A stretch of DNA of 64,000 nucleotides from positions 62,001 to 126,000 of the forward strand of contig WGUO01000002.1 of NCBI GenBank assembly GCA_014867205.1, given 5' to 3'. The DNA comes from Muribaculaceae bacterium (GTDB lineage Bacteria; Bacteroidota; Bacteroidia; Bacteroidales; Muribaculaceae). Shown piece after piece: positions 16,646 through 27,352 of this stretch. Position numbers and translations under genes: made by a program. The notes below the pieces were generated by a model that was given only the letters and a program-made list of their open reading frames with translations, ran no database searches and was not told where the DNA came from. Position 1 is the stretch's first letter. Every line of letters starts with the position of its first letter.

Positions 16646-18181
16646 TCAGATCGCTGTGTTGAGCGCGTTGATGATTGGCACGAAACTGTTCTGTATCGTC
16701 TCGTTGATCCAATTGGGGAAGAAACCGATCCCGGCCAGACACACAATCAGTGTGGCTGTCGAGAGGCGCTCCCACCACGACGCGTCGGTGAGCTGAAGGT
16801 GATGCTCGTCCTGCACAGGTCCAAGGATAAGTTTGCCGACAACGCGCAGGATATATACGGCGGTGATAACTATCGAACAGGTCGCGGCAATCACGAAGAT
16901 GCGGTGGAACATGTCACCGTTCTCGAACGCTCCGAAGAATATCGTCATCTCGGCCACGAATCCTGACATGCCCGGTAGTCCGAGCGATGCGAAACCGGCT
17001 ATCATGTAGCACACTCCCAGATAGGGCATGATTTTCATGAGGCCACCGATCTGCCGGATGTCACGCGTATGGGTCCTACCGTAGATCATACCGATCAAGG
17101 CGAAGAAGAGGGCCGTCATCAGACCGTGGCTGAGCATCTGGAGGATACCGCCGGTCATCGCAGTCTGGTTGAGCATCAGAATGGCGAACAGCACCATGCC
17201 GCAGTGCGAAACCGACGAATATGCGTTGATATACTTGAGGTCAGTCTGAACGCATGCCGAGAAGGCTCCGTAGACAATCGAGATTCCTGTCAGGATGATG
17301 AATATCCAGGCCAGTTCCTGTGCGGCGGCGGGAAGAAGATATATGGCGATCCTGAAACATCCGTATCCACCAAGCTTCATCAGCACACCTGCGTGAAGCA
17401 TCGAGACCGCCGTCGGAGCACATGCGTGACCGTCGGGGCTCCAGGTGTGGAATGGGAACATGGCGCCAAGCACGCCGAAGCCCACGAACGTGAAGCAGAA
17501 CAGAAGATTCTGCCATGATGGGTCTATGGCGTTATTGTGCGCTATCTCAAGGATATTCCATGTTGCCTGTCCCCCTTCCGGCGCGCTGTGCCAGTAGATG
17601 CCAAGCAGACCGAGCATCAGGAAGGCCGAGCCTCCCATCAGCATCAGCGTCAGCTTCATGGCAGAGTATTCCTTGCGGCCGGTTCCCCAGACTCCGATAA
17701 GAAGATACATGGGGATAAGCGCCACCTCATAGAACATGAACATCGTGAACATATCTACCGAGATGAAGAATCCGAACACTCCGGTCGAGAGAAGCGCGAA
17801 CCACAGGAAGAAATTCTTGGGCAGCGGGTTGATCTTCCAGGATGCGAATGTGCCGGCGAATACAATTATCGCCGAGAGAAGAAGCATCAAAACTGAAATG
17901 CCGTCGACACCGACAGCAAGGTGTATGTTAAGAGGCTCGTACCACATCCAGCTGCCCGTGAAGAGCATCTCGCTGGTATCACCTGCCGCACGTATCTCGA
18001 GGAACGAGACCACAAGCCAGATGGCCATGGCCAGCAGGACTGTCGAGCATGTCACCATCACGGCGCGTATGGCCTTCATATTGCTGTTGCCGCAACATGC
18101 AAGCCCGGCCATCATGATGACGGGAACTATTACAAACCAGATTAAGAAATTTGAAAACATAATCAGAATATTTTGCGACAA
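16646..18181 (-). CDS. nuoM: NADH-quinone oxidoreductase subunit M
   Basis: 511 residues, about 14 membrane helices. Antiporter-type core: FYEVALIPMYLLIGVWG with the conserved Glu (about 150), FPFHTWSPDGHACAPTAVSMLHAGVLMKLGGYG (about 240-275), AYSSVSHCGMVLF and PGMSGFVAE. It pumps ions as part of the membrane arm. It starts 7 bp after the nuoL stop and precedes nuoN, the standard order. Confidence 0.97.
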   Translation of the reverse strand: MSQNILIMFSNFLIWFVIVPVIMMAGLACCGNSNMKAIRAVMVTCSTVLLAMAIWLVVSFLEIRAAGDTSEMLFTGSWMWYEPLNIHLAVGVDGISVLMLLLSAIIVFAGTFASWKINPLPKNFFLWFALLSTGVFGFFISVDMFTMFMFYEVALIPMYLLIGVWGTGRKEYSAMKLTLMLMGGSAFLMLGLLGIYWHSAPEGGQATWNILEIAHNNAIDPSWQNLLFCFTFVGFGVLGAMFPFHTWSPDGHACAPTAVSMLHAGVLMKLGGYGCFRIAIYLLPAAAQELAWIFIILTGISIVYGAFSACVQTDLKYINAYSSVSHCGMVLFAILMLNQTAMTGGILQMLSHGLMTALFFALIGMIYGRTHTRDIRQIGGLMKIMPYLGVCYMIAGFASLGLPGMSGFVAEMTIFFGAFENGDMFHRIFVIAATCSIVITAVYILRVVGKLILGPVQDEHHLQLTDASWWERLSTATLIVCLAGIGFFPNWINETIQNSFVPIINALNTAI

Positions 18182-18188
18182 TTACAAT

Positions 18189-20174
18189 TTACAGGATGCA
18201 TATCCAGGTGATGGCTGCCAGCAGCACGGCACCAATGAAATACCAGGTAACATAAGACTGCACACTGCCGCTCTGCATGCCCCTGATGCGCAGTGACGCC
18301 CACTGGGTGACTGATGCAAGAGCATCCATTGTGCCGTCGATGATATGACGGTCAAACCAGGCTATGCCGCGGCAGATGATACCGAAGATGAACTTATGTG
18401 TCACGAACTGATAGATCTCATCCCAGTAGAAGCGACGGTTGGCTGCTGTCCAAAGGGCGGGCCAGAGGTTCTTGACCTTGGTCGGAACATTATTCTTCTT
18501 CACATACATCACAGTCGCAAGGCCAATGGCGAGAACAGCCACTATCAGCGAGGTGGCCGCTACCGCAGGCTCGATATGGATGTGATATGGTTCTCCGTTG
18601 TAGGTAACGAACTCACCGAAAGGTATGAACCCTGCGACACAGCTTACAAGCGCCAGGAAAATCAGAGGCACTGACATCTGCCAGGGTGCGTCGTGCGGCT
18701 TATGACCGCTCTGCTTGTATTTAGGATTCTCCTCCCACCAGAACACCAGATAATACATGCGGAACATGTAGAAGGCCGTAAGGCCAGCCACCATAGTCAT
18801 CCATGCGCCCCAGAACCAGTGACGGCTGAACATCGCGGCAAGCATCTCGTCTTTCGAGAAGAAGCCGGAGAAAGGCCAGATACCCGCGATTGCAAGACAG
18901 CCGATCAGGAATGTCCAGTGACATATCGGCATATACTTGCGCAGGCCACCCATCTCGGTGTAGTTGTTCGAATGAACGGCATGGATCAGACAGCCGGCAC
19001 CAAGGAAGAGTAACGCCTTGAACATGGCATGTGTGAACAGGTGGAACATACTTGCCATATAGCCGAGACCCGAATAATGCACTCCCTCAACCGGCTCATT
19101 GTAGGCACAGCCGAGAGCGACCATCATGAACGCTATCTGCGAAATGGTCGAGAATGCGAGGATACGCTTGATATCGATCTGCGCGCAGGCTACGACAGCG
19201 GCGTAGAACGCCGTGATCGCTCCGACTACAGTTATGAATGTCAGCGAATCCGGCACTATGCAGAACAGGGGGAAGAAACGTGCCACCAGATATACACCAG
19301 CAACCACCATCGTGGCGGCGTGGATAAGTGCCGATACAGGTGTCGGACCCTCCATAGCGTCGGGCAGCCATATATGCAGCGGCATCATGGCCGACTTACC
19401 CATACCGCCGACGAATATCAGGATCATCGCCCATGTCAGTGCGGAGCCACCCATGAATGTAGCGCCGATCGTCGAAGCGAGCACGTTGGTGGGCTGCGAG
19501 TTAAGCATCATGAAGTTGAAGGCCGAGGCTGTGCCGAGGGGTCCATCGGCCGGTGTCTGCGAGACATAATACGACAGCACCAGAATACCGATCAGCATGA
19601 ACAGGTCGGCGAAACGTGTGACGATAAATGCCTTTTTCGACGCAGAGACTGCCGACGGCAACTTGTAGAAGAAGCCGATGAGCAGATATGACGACACGCC
19701 GACAAGCTCCCAGAAGATGTACATCTGGAAGATGTTGGTGGCGACCACCAGGCCGAGCATCGAGAACGTGAAGAGAGCCAGGAACGCATAATAACGCTGG
19801 AATCCCGGCTCGTGCTCCATATATCCCCAGCTATAGAGATGCACCATAAACGAGATTGTGGTGATCACCACAAGCATCATGGCACAGATCGGGTCGAGAA
19901 GGAACCCGATGTTGACCACCATGCGGTCGGTAAATGCCAGCCAGGTCACATCGAAGAGCTGCACCTGCTGGCGGACTCCATCGACGATGAACGCCGGATC
20001 GCCCGAGAAGAAATATGTGAAGGCCACAATATAGGCAAGTACCGCAAGAGTGCCGTTGGCAAGGATACCAAGAACACCTGCAAGCTTGCGGGACATCTTC
20101 ACGCCGCCAAGCCCCAGGATGAGGAACATCGTGAAGGGAATGGCCAGAATAAGAATTGGAAGAGTTGTGCCCAT
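18189..20174 (-). CDS. nuoL: NADH-quinone oxidoreductase subunit L
   Basis: 661 residues, the largest antiporter-like subunit, with the long C-terminal lateral helix and final anchor (ending AITWICIL). Marks: YMEHEPGFQRYYAFLALFTFSM, FWELVGVSSYLLIGFFY, MPLHIWLPDAMEGPTPVSALIHAATMV (about 255-280), AFSTISQIAFMM and FSKDEML. It starts 2 bp after nuoK ends, so the genes are tightly coupled. Confidence 0.97.
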   Translation of the reverse strand: MGTTLPILILAIPFTMFLILGLGGVKMSRKLAGVLGILANGTLAVLAYIVAFTYFFSGDPAFIVDGVRQQVQLFDVTWLAFTDRMVVNIGFLLDPICAMMLVVITTISFMVHLYSWGYMEHEPGFQRYYAFLALFTFSMLGLVVATNIFQMYIFWELVGVSSYLLIGFFYKLPSAVSASKKAFIVTRFADLFMLIGILVLSYYVSQTPADGPLGTASAFNFMMLNSQPTNVLASTIGATFMGGSALTWAMILIFVGGMGKSAMMPLHIWLPDAMEGPTPVSALIHAATMVVAGVYLVARFFPLFCIVPDSLTFITVVGAITAFYAAVVACAQIDIKRILAFSTISQIAFMMVALGCAYNEPVEGVHYSGLGYMASMFHLFTHAMFKALLFLGAGCLIHAVHSNNYTEMGGLRKYMPICHWTFLIGCLAIAGIWPFSGFFSKDEMLAAMFSRHWFWGAWMTMVAGLTAFYMFRMYYLVFWWEENPKYKQSGHKPHDAPWQMSVPLIFLALVSCVAGFIPFGEFVTYNGEPYHIHIEPAVAATSLIVAVLAIGLATVMYVKKNNVPTKVKNLWPALWTAANRRFYWDEIYQFVTHKFIFGIICRGIAWFDRHIIDGTMDALASVTQWASLRIRGMQSGSVQSYVTWYFIGAVLLAAITWICIL

Positions 20175-20176
20175 AT

Positions 20177-20488
20177 TTAGAATTTCATTTGTTTTACAGA
20201 GTTAATATCGGTGTTGCCCACCTCACGATAGATGTTGATGATAATAGCAATGGCGATTGCAGTCTCTGCCGCCGCTATCGCAATCGCGAACAACGTGAAA
20301 ACCATTCCCTCCATAGAGCCGGGGAACAGGAATCTGTTGAACACGACAAAGTTCAGATCGGCGGAGTTCAACATCAGCTCGAGCGAGATCAGCAGCGCGA
20401 TCATGTTCTTGCGGGTCACAAACCCGTAGACACCGGCCGCGAACATAATGACGCTCGGCACAAGATACCATAACATACTTAAGTCCAT
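20177..20488 (-). CDS. nuoK: NADH-quinone oxidoreductase subunit K
   Basis: 103 residues with three membrane helices. The conserved membrane Glu residues are in SLELMLNSADLNFV (about 35-48) and AAETAIAIAIIINIYR (about 72-87), which form part of the E-channel linking quinone reduction to pumping. Length and position between nuoJ and nuoL are canonical. Confidence 0.96.
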   Translation of the reverse strand: MDLSMLWYLVPSVIMFAAGVYGFVTRKNMIALLISLELMLNSADLNFVVFNRFLFPGSMEGMVFTLFAIAIAAAETAIAIAIIINIYREVGNTDINSVKQMKF

Positions 20489-20500
20489 ACTGCGCGGGAA

Positions 20501-21028
20501 TTATCTTTTGCGGGCCACTGTGACGCCGCCGATTATACATGCCAGAAGAAGGATACTTATCGCCTCGAAGGGAAGCAGATACTGGAACCTGTCTGTTCCT
20601 ACAAACGCATGGCCTATTGTCTGCATGTCGATTGCCTTGCCTGCCGCGATGCACTCTGTCAGCGACATGCCGTTGAGAAGCGGCATATAGAACAGAGCCA
20701 AGAGCAGAAGCACCAGACCGCTGATCGACACTCCTATTCCAAGCGCCTTGCGGTGCGAGTCAAGAAGCGGGGCCAGGTCGTCGGGCCGGCGTGTCAACAG
20801 AATCGAGAATACAAACAGCACCATAATGCCACCCGCGTAAACGGCTATCTGCACCGCTCCGAGGAACTGATATCCGAGCTGAAAATAGAACACGGCAGTT
20901 CCGATCAGCACGAAGAGCAGATATGTGGCTGCGCGAAGAATCTTGCGTGACGTCACCGTCATCACCGAAAAGACGGCGATGCAGATTGCCACCACAAAAT
21001 AGAGAATTATATTCGCTACTGAATCCAT
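20501..21028 (-). CDS. nuoJ: NADH-quinone oxidoreductase subunit J
   Basis: 175 residues, five membrane helices. The hallmark YLLFVLIGTAVFYFQLGYQFLGAVQIAVYAGGIMVLFVF block is seen at about 37-75, with the pi-bulge helix AVQIAVYAGGIMVLF. It lies 12 bp before nuoK and 29 bp after nuoI. Confidence 0.96.
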   Translation of the reverse strand: MDSVANIILYFVVAICIAVFSVMTVTSRKILRAATYLLFVLIGTAVFYFQLGYQFLGAVQIAVYAGGIMVLFVFSILLTRRPDDLAPLLDSHRKALGIGVSISGLVLLLLALFYMPLLNGMSLTECIAAGKAIDMQTIGHAFVGTDRFQYLLPFEAISILLLACIIGGVTVARKR

Positions 21029-21057
21029 TATTATGTTGTAGTTGTTGTTTATTTCCT

Positions 21058-21717
21058 TTATTTAGCCTCCCCTGTAGGCGCGTCGGCTTTCGGAGCCTCC
21101 TTGGTCGGGGCATCATTTGCAGCCTCCCCCTTTGCGGCAGCCTCTTTAGCGGCAGCCTCCTTGGCAGCCTTGATGGCAGCCGCCTTCTTCAGCGCCTCGG
21201 CCTTGATGGCCGCGAGTTTCTCGGGATCCATCGCCGGCTTGGCCGGTGCGACAGGCTCTCCTTCAGGCTCAGGCCTGTAGTTAAGTTGCTTGATCAGTTT
21301 GTCGCGCTCGAACACAGCCTGCTCGAAGTCATTCGAGAATTCCAGCGCATCCTGCGGACATGACGTCACGCAGAGCATACAGAACGTGCAGCTGCCTAAA
21401 TCATAAAGATACTTGTCGAGCTTGCGTTTCTTCTTGCCGTCGGGAAGCTCCACCATCTTGGTCTCGAGCTTGATGGTCCCGTTCGGACAGTTCATCTGGC
21501 AAATTCCGCAAGCGATGCATTTGTGATGTCCCTCGCTGTCATACTTCAGTGTGAGTTCAGCGCGGAATCGGTCTGCGATCTTAAGCGTCTTTCTGTTCTC
21601 AGGATACTGCTCGGTGATTTTCGGAGTGACAAGTTCCTTTCCGGTCACACCCATTCCCACGAGCAGGCTTTTTACGCCCTCACCCACAGACTTGAAATAT
21701 TCTTTTATGTTGCCCAT
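21058..21717 (-). CDS. nuoI: NADH-quinone oxidoreductase subunit I with Ala/Lys-rich tail
   Basis: 219 residues. Two [4Fe-4S] motifs, CIACGICQMNCPNG (about 63-76) and CTFCMLCVTSCPQDA (about 101-115), carry electrons toward NuoB. The usual core ends near residue 140. The remaining 70 residues are a low-complexity tail of Ala, Lys, Pro and Glu (repeats such as AAAKEAAAKGEA), longer than in E. coli NuoI. Its function is unknown. The gene starts 35 bp after the atpG stop with no promoter consensus in the gap, which ties the second half of nuo to the ATP synthase genes. Confidence 0.96.
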   Translation of the reverse strand: MGNIKEYFKSVGEGVKSLLVGMGVTGKELVTPKITEQYPENRKTLKIADRFRAELTLKYDSEGHHKCIACGICQMNCPNGTIKLETKMVELPDGKKKRKLDKYLYDLGSCTFCMLCVTSCPQDALEFSNDFEQAVFERDKLIKQLNYRPEPEGEPVAPAKPAMDPEKLAAIKAEALKKAAAIKAAKEAAAKEAAAKGEAANDAPTKEAPKADAPTGEAK

Positions 21718-21752
21718 TAATTATAAAATGATTCTGAAATTTGTTATCCTGT

Positions 21753-22640
21753 TTATCTTTCCACCTGGCCGCCCAATATGTCGAGCAGTTCAGTGGTGAT
21801 GCTTTGCTGGCGAAGTTTGTTATATTCGAGCTGCAGTTCCTCAAGCAGTTTCTTGGCATTGTCGTTGGCACTCTGCATGGCCATGACACGCGCCGCCTGT
21901 TCCGAACTCCTGTTCTCTATAGTGATCTCCTGCATGGTCGAGAGCACAAACATCGGCAGAACCTCGTTGAAAATGCTGTTGGCGTCAGGCTCGAAGATGT
22001 AGAGCTGGTTGTCGGAAGTGTCCGACGCCTCTCCGGCAAGCGTTTCCTCGGCCACCGGAAAGAGTGTCTCGTCTGTCAGGATCTGACGGCTCATGGAGTG
22101 GTATTTCATGTAGACCACATCGAGACGGTCAATCGTTCCTGCCAGGAACTTGTCGCGGAGCGACTGCGTGAACTCAGTCACCTTATCGCCTTGCATCTTG
22201 CTGTCGACACCCTCGTTCACCACCACGCTGAGTTTCGGGTCGCGCAGGCGCCTAACCGCCTTCTCGATCTTCTTGCCGACTGGATAAACGTCAATATCGA
22301 TATCCGCCCCACACTCACGGCGCATATTGTCAATATGCACCAGGAGCCCCTTGAGGATATTGATGTTGTAGGCACCGCAGAGACCGTCGTCGGAACCGAA
22401 TACCACTATCCCGGCGCGTTTCACCTCGCGTGACTGTATCAACGGGGAGTTGAAGGTCTCGTCGGTAGCCAGTATATGCCCCATTAATGACTTGATCTTA
22501 TCCTTGAAGGGCTGTAGTTTGCGCAGGGCCTGCTCATTCTGATGCACCTTCGCCGATGAAATCATTTTCATCGCGCCGGTGATCTTCTCTGTAGAAGCCA
22601 CCGACCCGATTCTTGTCTTTAGTTCTCTTAACGTTGCCAT
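21753..22640 (-). CDS. atpG: F1-ATPase gamma subunit
   Basis: 295 residues, the central rotor shaft of F1. N-terminal helix MATLRELKTRIGSVASTEKITGAMKMISSAK and C-terminal helix with RVMAMQSANDNAKKLLEELQLEYNKLRQQSITTELLDI are diagnostic; GSDDGLCGAYN (about 81-91) marks the Rossmann part. It is the last atp gene; nuoI follows. Confidence 0.97.
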   Translation of the reverse strand: MATLRELKTRIGSVASTEKITGAMKMISSAKVHQNEQALRKLQPFKDKIKSLMGHILATDETFNSPLIQSREVKRAGIVVFGSDDGLCGAYNINILKGLLVHIDNMRRECGADIDIDVYPVGKKIEKAVRRLRDPKLSVVVNEGVDSKMQGDKVTEFTQSLRDKFLAGTIDRLDVVYMKYHSMSRQILTDETLFPVAEETLAGEASDTSDNQLYIFEPDANSIFNEVLPMFVLSTMQEITIENRSSEQAARVMAMQSANDNAKKLLEELQLEYNKLRQQSITTELLDILGGQVER

Positions 22641-22667
22641 CTTTTTCTGTCAAGATCTTGAATTTGT

Positions 22668-24248
<1,581 letters not shown>

Positions 24249-24252
24249 CTTC

Positions 24253-24795
24253 TTAATTGCTACTTAGGTTTTGACGTAATTGTTCGAGTTCACTGCTGAT
24301 CGAGGCATCCATTCGTGTCGAATCCACATCGATCACAAATCCCCCTATTATATCCGGGTTCACTGCGTAGTCATACTCGAACGTCCGGTCCTTGAACGAA
24401 CCCTCGACTACCCTTCTAAGCTTGTCTATCTCGGAGTCAGGCAATTTGGCCGCGGTAGTGATCCGCACCTGAGAGATTCTGTTCTCCTTGCGGTAAATGT
24501 CACAATAGGCCAGAGCCATAAGATAGGCGAACTCCTCGCGGTTATGGTCGAGAATCAGTGAGACAAATCGCCGGTAATCGTCTCCGGCTGTCTTCCCCGC
24601 GGCCGACAGGAGAAGTTTTCTCTTGTCTTCCGACTCTACAAATGGATTTGACAGCACTTTCTCAAGCTGCGTGTTCGAGCGAAACGCCGCGATGACGTTC
24701 TTCATCTCAGCATATACAGCCTTGCTGTTATTGGATTCACCTGCGAACTTGTATAAAGCGAGCGCGTATCGGTGGGGAATCAGTCCGGAAATCAT
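24253..24795 (-). CDS. atpH: F1-ATPase delta subunit
   Basis: 180 residues, the stator protein joining F1 to the b-subunit. Starts MISGLIPHRYALALYKFAGES, with the RYA-AL-A pattern typical of delta, and ends with the conserved DPDIIGGF-like segment NPDIIGGFVIDVDSTRMDASI (about 144-164). It starts 6 bp after atpF ends. Confidence 0.95.
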   Translation of the reverse strand: MISGLIPHRYALALYKFAGESNNSKAVYAEMKNVIAAFRSNTQLEKVLSNPFVESEDKRKLLLSAAGKTAGDDYRRFVSLILDHNREEFAYLMALAYCDIYRKENRISQVRITTAAKLPDSEIDKLRRVVEGSFKDRTFEYDYAVNPDIIGGFVIDVDSTRMDASISSELEQLRQNLSSN

Positions 24796-24801
24796 TATCT
24801 A

Positions 24802-25296
24802 TCAGTTTTTCTCTATTTCGTCCAACAGTTTGTTTACCAACTCGGTCTGTGCCTTGTCGTTGCTCATGCGGCTGCGCAGCATCTTCTCGGCGATGTCGAT
24901 CGAGAACTTGCCGACCTCGTTGCGGAACTGCGACTCAGCATCCTTGCGGGCCTGGTCGATGGCAAGTTTTGCAGCATCCATCTCCTTCTGGGCGGCGCTC
25001 TGTGCCTCTCGACGGGCCTCCTCGATGATGTCTGTCTTCATTTTGGCAGCCTCTCTGAGCATCTCTGCCTGACGCGCCTGCGCCTCCTTCACATATTTCT
25101 GTGCTTCGGCACGGGCGTTGTCAAGCTGTTCTTTTGCCTTCCGGGCGTCTTCCACACCCTGGTCGATGGTGCTGGCGCGCTTGTCCATCATTTTGATGAT
25201 CACCGGCCATCCCCATTTCGCAAGGACGAGGAAAAGCAGGATGAACGCTACGAACATCCAGAACACCAAGCCAAAATCGGGCGTGAATAATTCCAT
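24802..25296 (-). CDS. atpF: Fo ATP synthase b subunit
   Basis: 164 residues: one membrane helix (FGLVFWMFVAFILLFLVLAKWGW, about 8-30), then a long charged helix rich in Ala, Lys, Glu and Arg that forms the peripheral stalk. Length is normal. It lies 37 bp after atpE and 6 bp before atpH. Confidence 0.95.
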   Translation of the reverse strand: MELFTPDFGLVFWMFVAFILLFLVLAKWGWPVIIKMMDKRASTIDQGVEDARKAKEQLDNARAEAQKYVKEAQARQAEMLREAAKMKTDIIEEARREAQSAAQKEMDAAKLAIDQARKDAESQFRNEVGKFSIDIAEKMLRSRMSNDKAQTELVNKLLDEIEKN

Positions 25297-25333
25297 TATC
25301 TTTTTGTTTTGAGGATAAAACTTGCCCCTTTGT

Positions 25334-25591
25334 TTACTTGATGAAGATTGCCAGGGCAGACACGATCACTGCGAACAGGGCTACACCCTCAATCAGCGCG
25401 GCGATCACAATCATGTTGCTTCGGATATCACCGGCTGCCTCCGGCTGACGCGCGATGGCCTCCATGGCCGACGAGCCGATCTTACCGATTCCCATTCCGG
25501 CTGCGATTGCTGCCACACCTGCACCGAGTGCTGCGCCAAGAGCGGCGATAGGCTGAAGGTTCAGTACCTCATTCAAAATTGTAGATAACAT
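25334..25591 (-). CDS. atpE: Fo ATP synthase c subunit
   Basis: 85 residues, two membrane helices joined by the polar loop ARQPEA (about 47-52). Helix 2 carries the ion-binding Glu68 in ALIEGVALF. The Gln and Ser/Thr ligands of sodium-type c-rings are not seen in the expected places, so proton coupling is more likely, though this is inference from motif only. It is the third-to-fourth gene of the standard Bacteroidales order D-C-B-E-F-H-A-G. Confidence 0.96.
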   Translation of the reverse strand: MLSTILNEVLNLQPIAALGAALGAGVAAIAAGMGIGKIGSSAMEAIARQPEAAGDIRSNMIVIAALIEGVALFAVIVSALAIFIK

Positions 25592-25626
25592 AATTCAGAG
25601 TTTTTTAAGTTTATGATTGTTTTATT

Positions 25627-27021
25627 TTATTTCATGTCTAATTTTGCGGCCTCACCCGAGAGAAGAGCCTTCTCCTCGGCAAGCGCCCTCTCATCCTTTG
25701 CCTCAAGCGCGGCATCTCCCTTATCCTCCTTTTCCTTGTGCTCTTCCTCATGAACCTGGCTCATGCCGATAAAGAGAGCCGAGAGCAGGGTGAACACATA
25801 TGCCTGGATGAAACTTACAAGGACATCAAGAAGCAGCATGAAGATCGAGAAGAGGACAGACACCACCGTGGCTGCTCCGGCAACCGCCGCGCCAAATGCC
25901 GCGAAGATGAAGATCAGGAGCGTAAGGGTTATCACGATGATGTGGCCGCCCATCATGTTCGCAAACAGACGCACGCAGAGGGCCGCCGGCTTGGTGAAGA
26001 TTCCAAACACCTCTATAAGCTGCATGATGGGGAGAGGAAACTTCAGGAAGAGAGGCACATCGGGCCAGAATATCTCTTTCCAGTAGTGCCTGGTGCCTGT
26101 GATATTGGTCACAATGAACGTACAGAGCGCGAGCACCAGGGTCACGGCGATGTTGCCTGTCAGGTTGGCGCCACCGGGGAATATCACTATCAGGCCCACA
26201 AGGTTCATCGTCAGGATGAAGAAGAACGCCGTGAGCAGATATGGAGCAAATTTCCTCGTGCTCGGACCCAAGGTGGCCTTGATGGTATCGTAATATACGA
26301 AACTTACCAGCATCTCGAAAAAGCCGAGTCCCTTGCGGGGAGCCTTCATCTCCTTGCGGCGATAGAAGCTCACCAGACTCATGACCATTGCTATCACCAA
26401 CAGCACAGTGATGAAAAGTGCCGCTACATTCTTGGTTATCGAGAGGTCGAGCGGACGGTACTCCCGGTAATATTTACCGTCAAAGTAGACATATCCGTCT
26501 ATTACCTGGGCTCCATCGTCGACCGCTCCGGTCTTCTTAACCTCGGCAAGCTGTGCCTCGAGGTCCTTCTGCTCGGCAGCGGTCAGGGGGAATATCTGCA
26601 CCACCTTATCCTTATGTGTGCTGATATGAGCGATGATGAAATTATATTCCTTGCCGTCGCGGACACATGTCTTGACCACAGGCTCGACGACAGCATGCTC
26701 TTCACCGGTCTGATCGTCCGCCACTTCCTCAACCCGTGTCAGGCTGCCCGAGGAGAAACAGAACCAGCTGTGGTCCTCTGCACGGACTATCACAGGCAGC
26801 GGGATGCGGCGTGAGTGCGAGAAGGGAACCTCCCAGCCATAACCGTCGCCAAGGTGCTCGAATATGATTCCCTTGACATCAAGTTCCTCTCCGCCTCCCT
26901 CATGTCCCGACGCGCTCGCCGTGGCAGGCGACGCAAGCACCAATGCCACAAACAGGGCGAACACGCTGAAGGCGGTCTGCCTGCCTCGGTTTATGATTCT
27001 TCTAATAATTGATTTCGACAT
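25627..27021 (-). CDS. atpB: Fo ATP synthase a subunit with extracytoplasmic N-terminal extension
   Basis: 464 residues from the ATG at 27021 (MSKSIIRRIINRG). A longer frame to 27078 would overlap atpC and its first 19 residues look non-coding. The C-terminal half is the usual a-subunit: FAPYLLTAFFFILTMNLVGLI, and the essential Arg in LCVRLFANMMGGH (about 345-357). Before it lie a signal-like helix (residues about 15-37) and some 150 residues of hydrophilic sequence (HEGGGEELDVKGIIFEHLGDGYGW...), which should be outside the membrane. E. coli AtpB has only about 271 residues. Such extensions occur in other Bacteroidetes; their job is unclear. Confidence 0.94.
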   Translation of the reverse strand: MSKSIIRRIINRGRQTAFSVFALFVALVLASPATASASGHEGGGEELDVKGIIFEHLGDGYGWEVPFSHSRRIPLPVIVRAEDHSWFCFSSGSLTRVEEVADDQTGEEHAVVEPVVKTCVRDGKEYNFIIAHISTHKDKVVQIFPLTAAEQKDLEAQLAEVKKTGAVDDGAQVIDGYVYFDGKYYREYRPLDLSITKNVAALFITVLLVIAMVMSLVSFYRRKEMKAPRKGLGFFEMLVSFVYYDTIKATLGPSTRKFAPYLLTAFFFILTMNLVGLIVIFPGGANLTGNIAVTLVLALCTFIVTNITGTRHYWKEIFWPDVPLFLKFPLPIMQLIEVFGIFTKPAALCVRLFANMMGGHIIVITLTLLIFIFAAFGAAVAGAATVVSVLFSIFMLLLDVLVSFIQAYVFTLLSALFIGMSQVHEEEHKEKEDKGDAALEAKDERALAEEKALLSGEAAKLDMK

Positions 27022-27065
27022 CTTTTGAGCTTTTTTGTAATGTCGTGTCTGTTCGGACCAGTCTC

Positions 27066-27302
27066 TCAGTAGACACATACGGAAATTACATTATTGTTCA
27101 CATCGGCCACGCCTCCTGCGATTTCAAAACTCCCGGTCTCCCCCTTAGGGTCGGTGTACCTCACTTTTCCCTTGACGAGTACCGAGATGAGCGGCGCATG
27201 GTCCTTGAGCACGGTAAAGGAGCCCATCTGGCCCGGCATTGTGACCGAAACCACCTCGCCGGTAAACACCACCTCATGTGCCGATATAATTTCAAGTGTC
27301 AT
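27066..27302 (-). CDS. atpC: F1-ATPase epsilon subunit, beta-sandwich domain only
   Basis: 78 residues (MTLEIISAHEVVFTGEVVSV). It covers only the N-terminal ten-stranded sandwich (VTMPGQMGSFTVLKDHAPLIS), ending at VISVCVY. The two C-terminal helices that in E. coli inhibit ATP hydrolysis are missing, and no second frame encodes them nearby. This short form is common in Bacteroidetes. It lies 50 bp after atpD. Confidence 0.93.
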   Translation of the reverse strand: MTLEIISAHEVVFTGEVVSVTMPGQMGSFTVLKDHAPLISVLVKGKVRYTDPKGETGSFEIAGGVADVNNNVISVCVY

Positions 27303-27352
27303 TGTCTGTGCTGGTTTTAGAGAACTGACTTCAGGGTCCTTACAAGGCCCTA

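Noticed and set aside
25334..25591. Sodium-type c-ring
   Set aside because: The Gln and Ser/Thr ligands expected around the ion-binding Glu in sodium-dependent c-subunits are not visible; ALIEGVALF fits proton types better.
27022..27078. Longer start for atpB
   Set aside because: The extra 19 residues are not signal-like and would overlap atpC. The ATG at 27021 gives a basic N-terminus and a proper hydrophobic helix.
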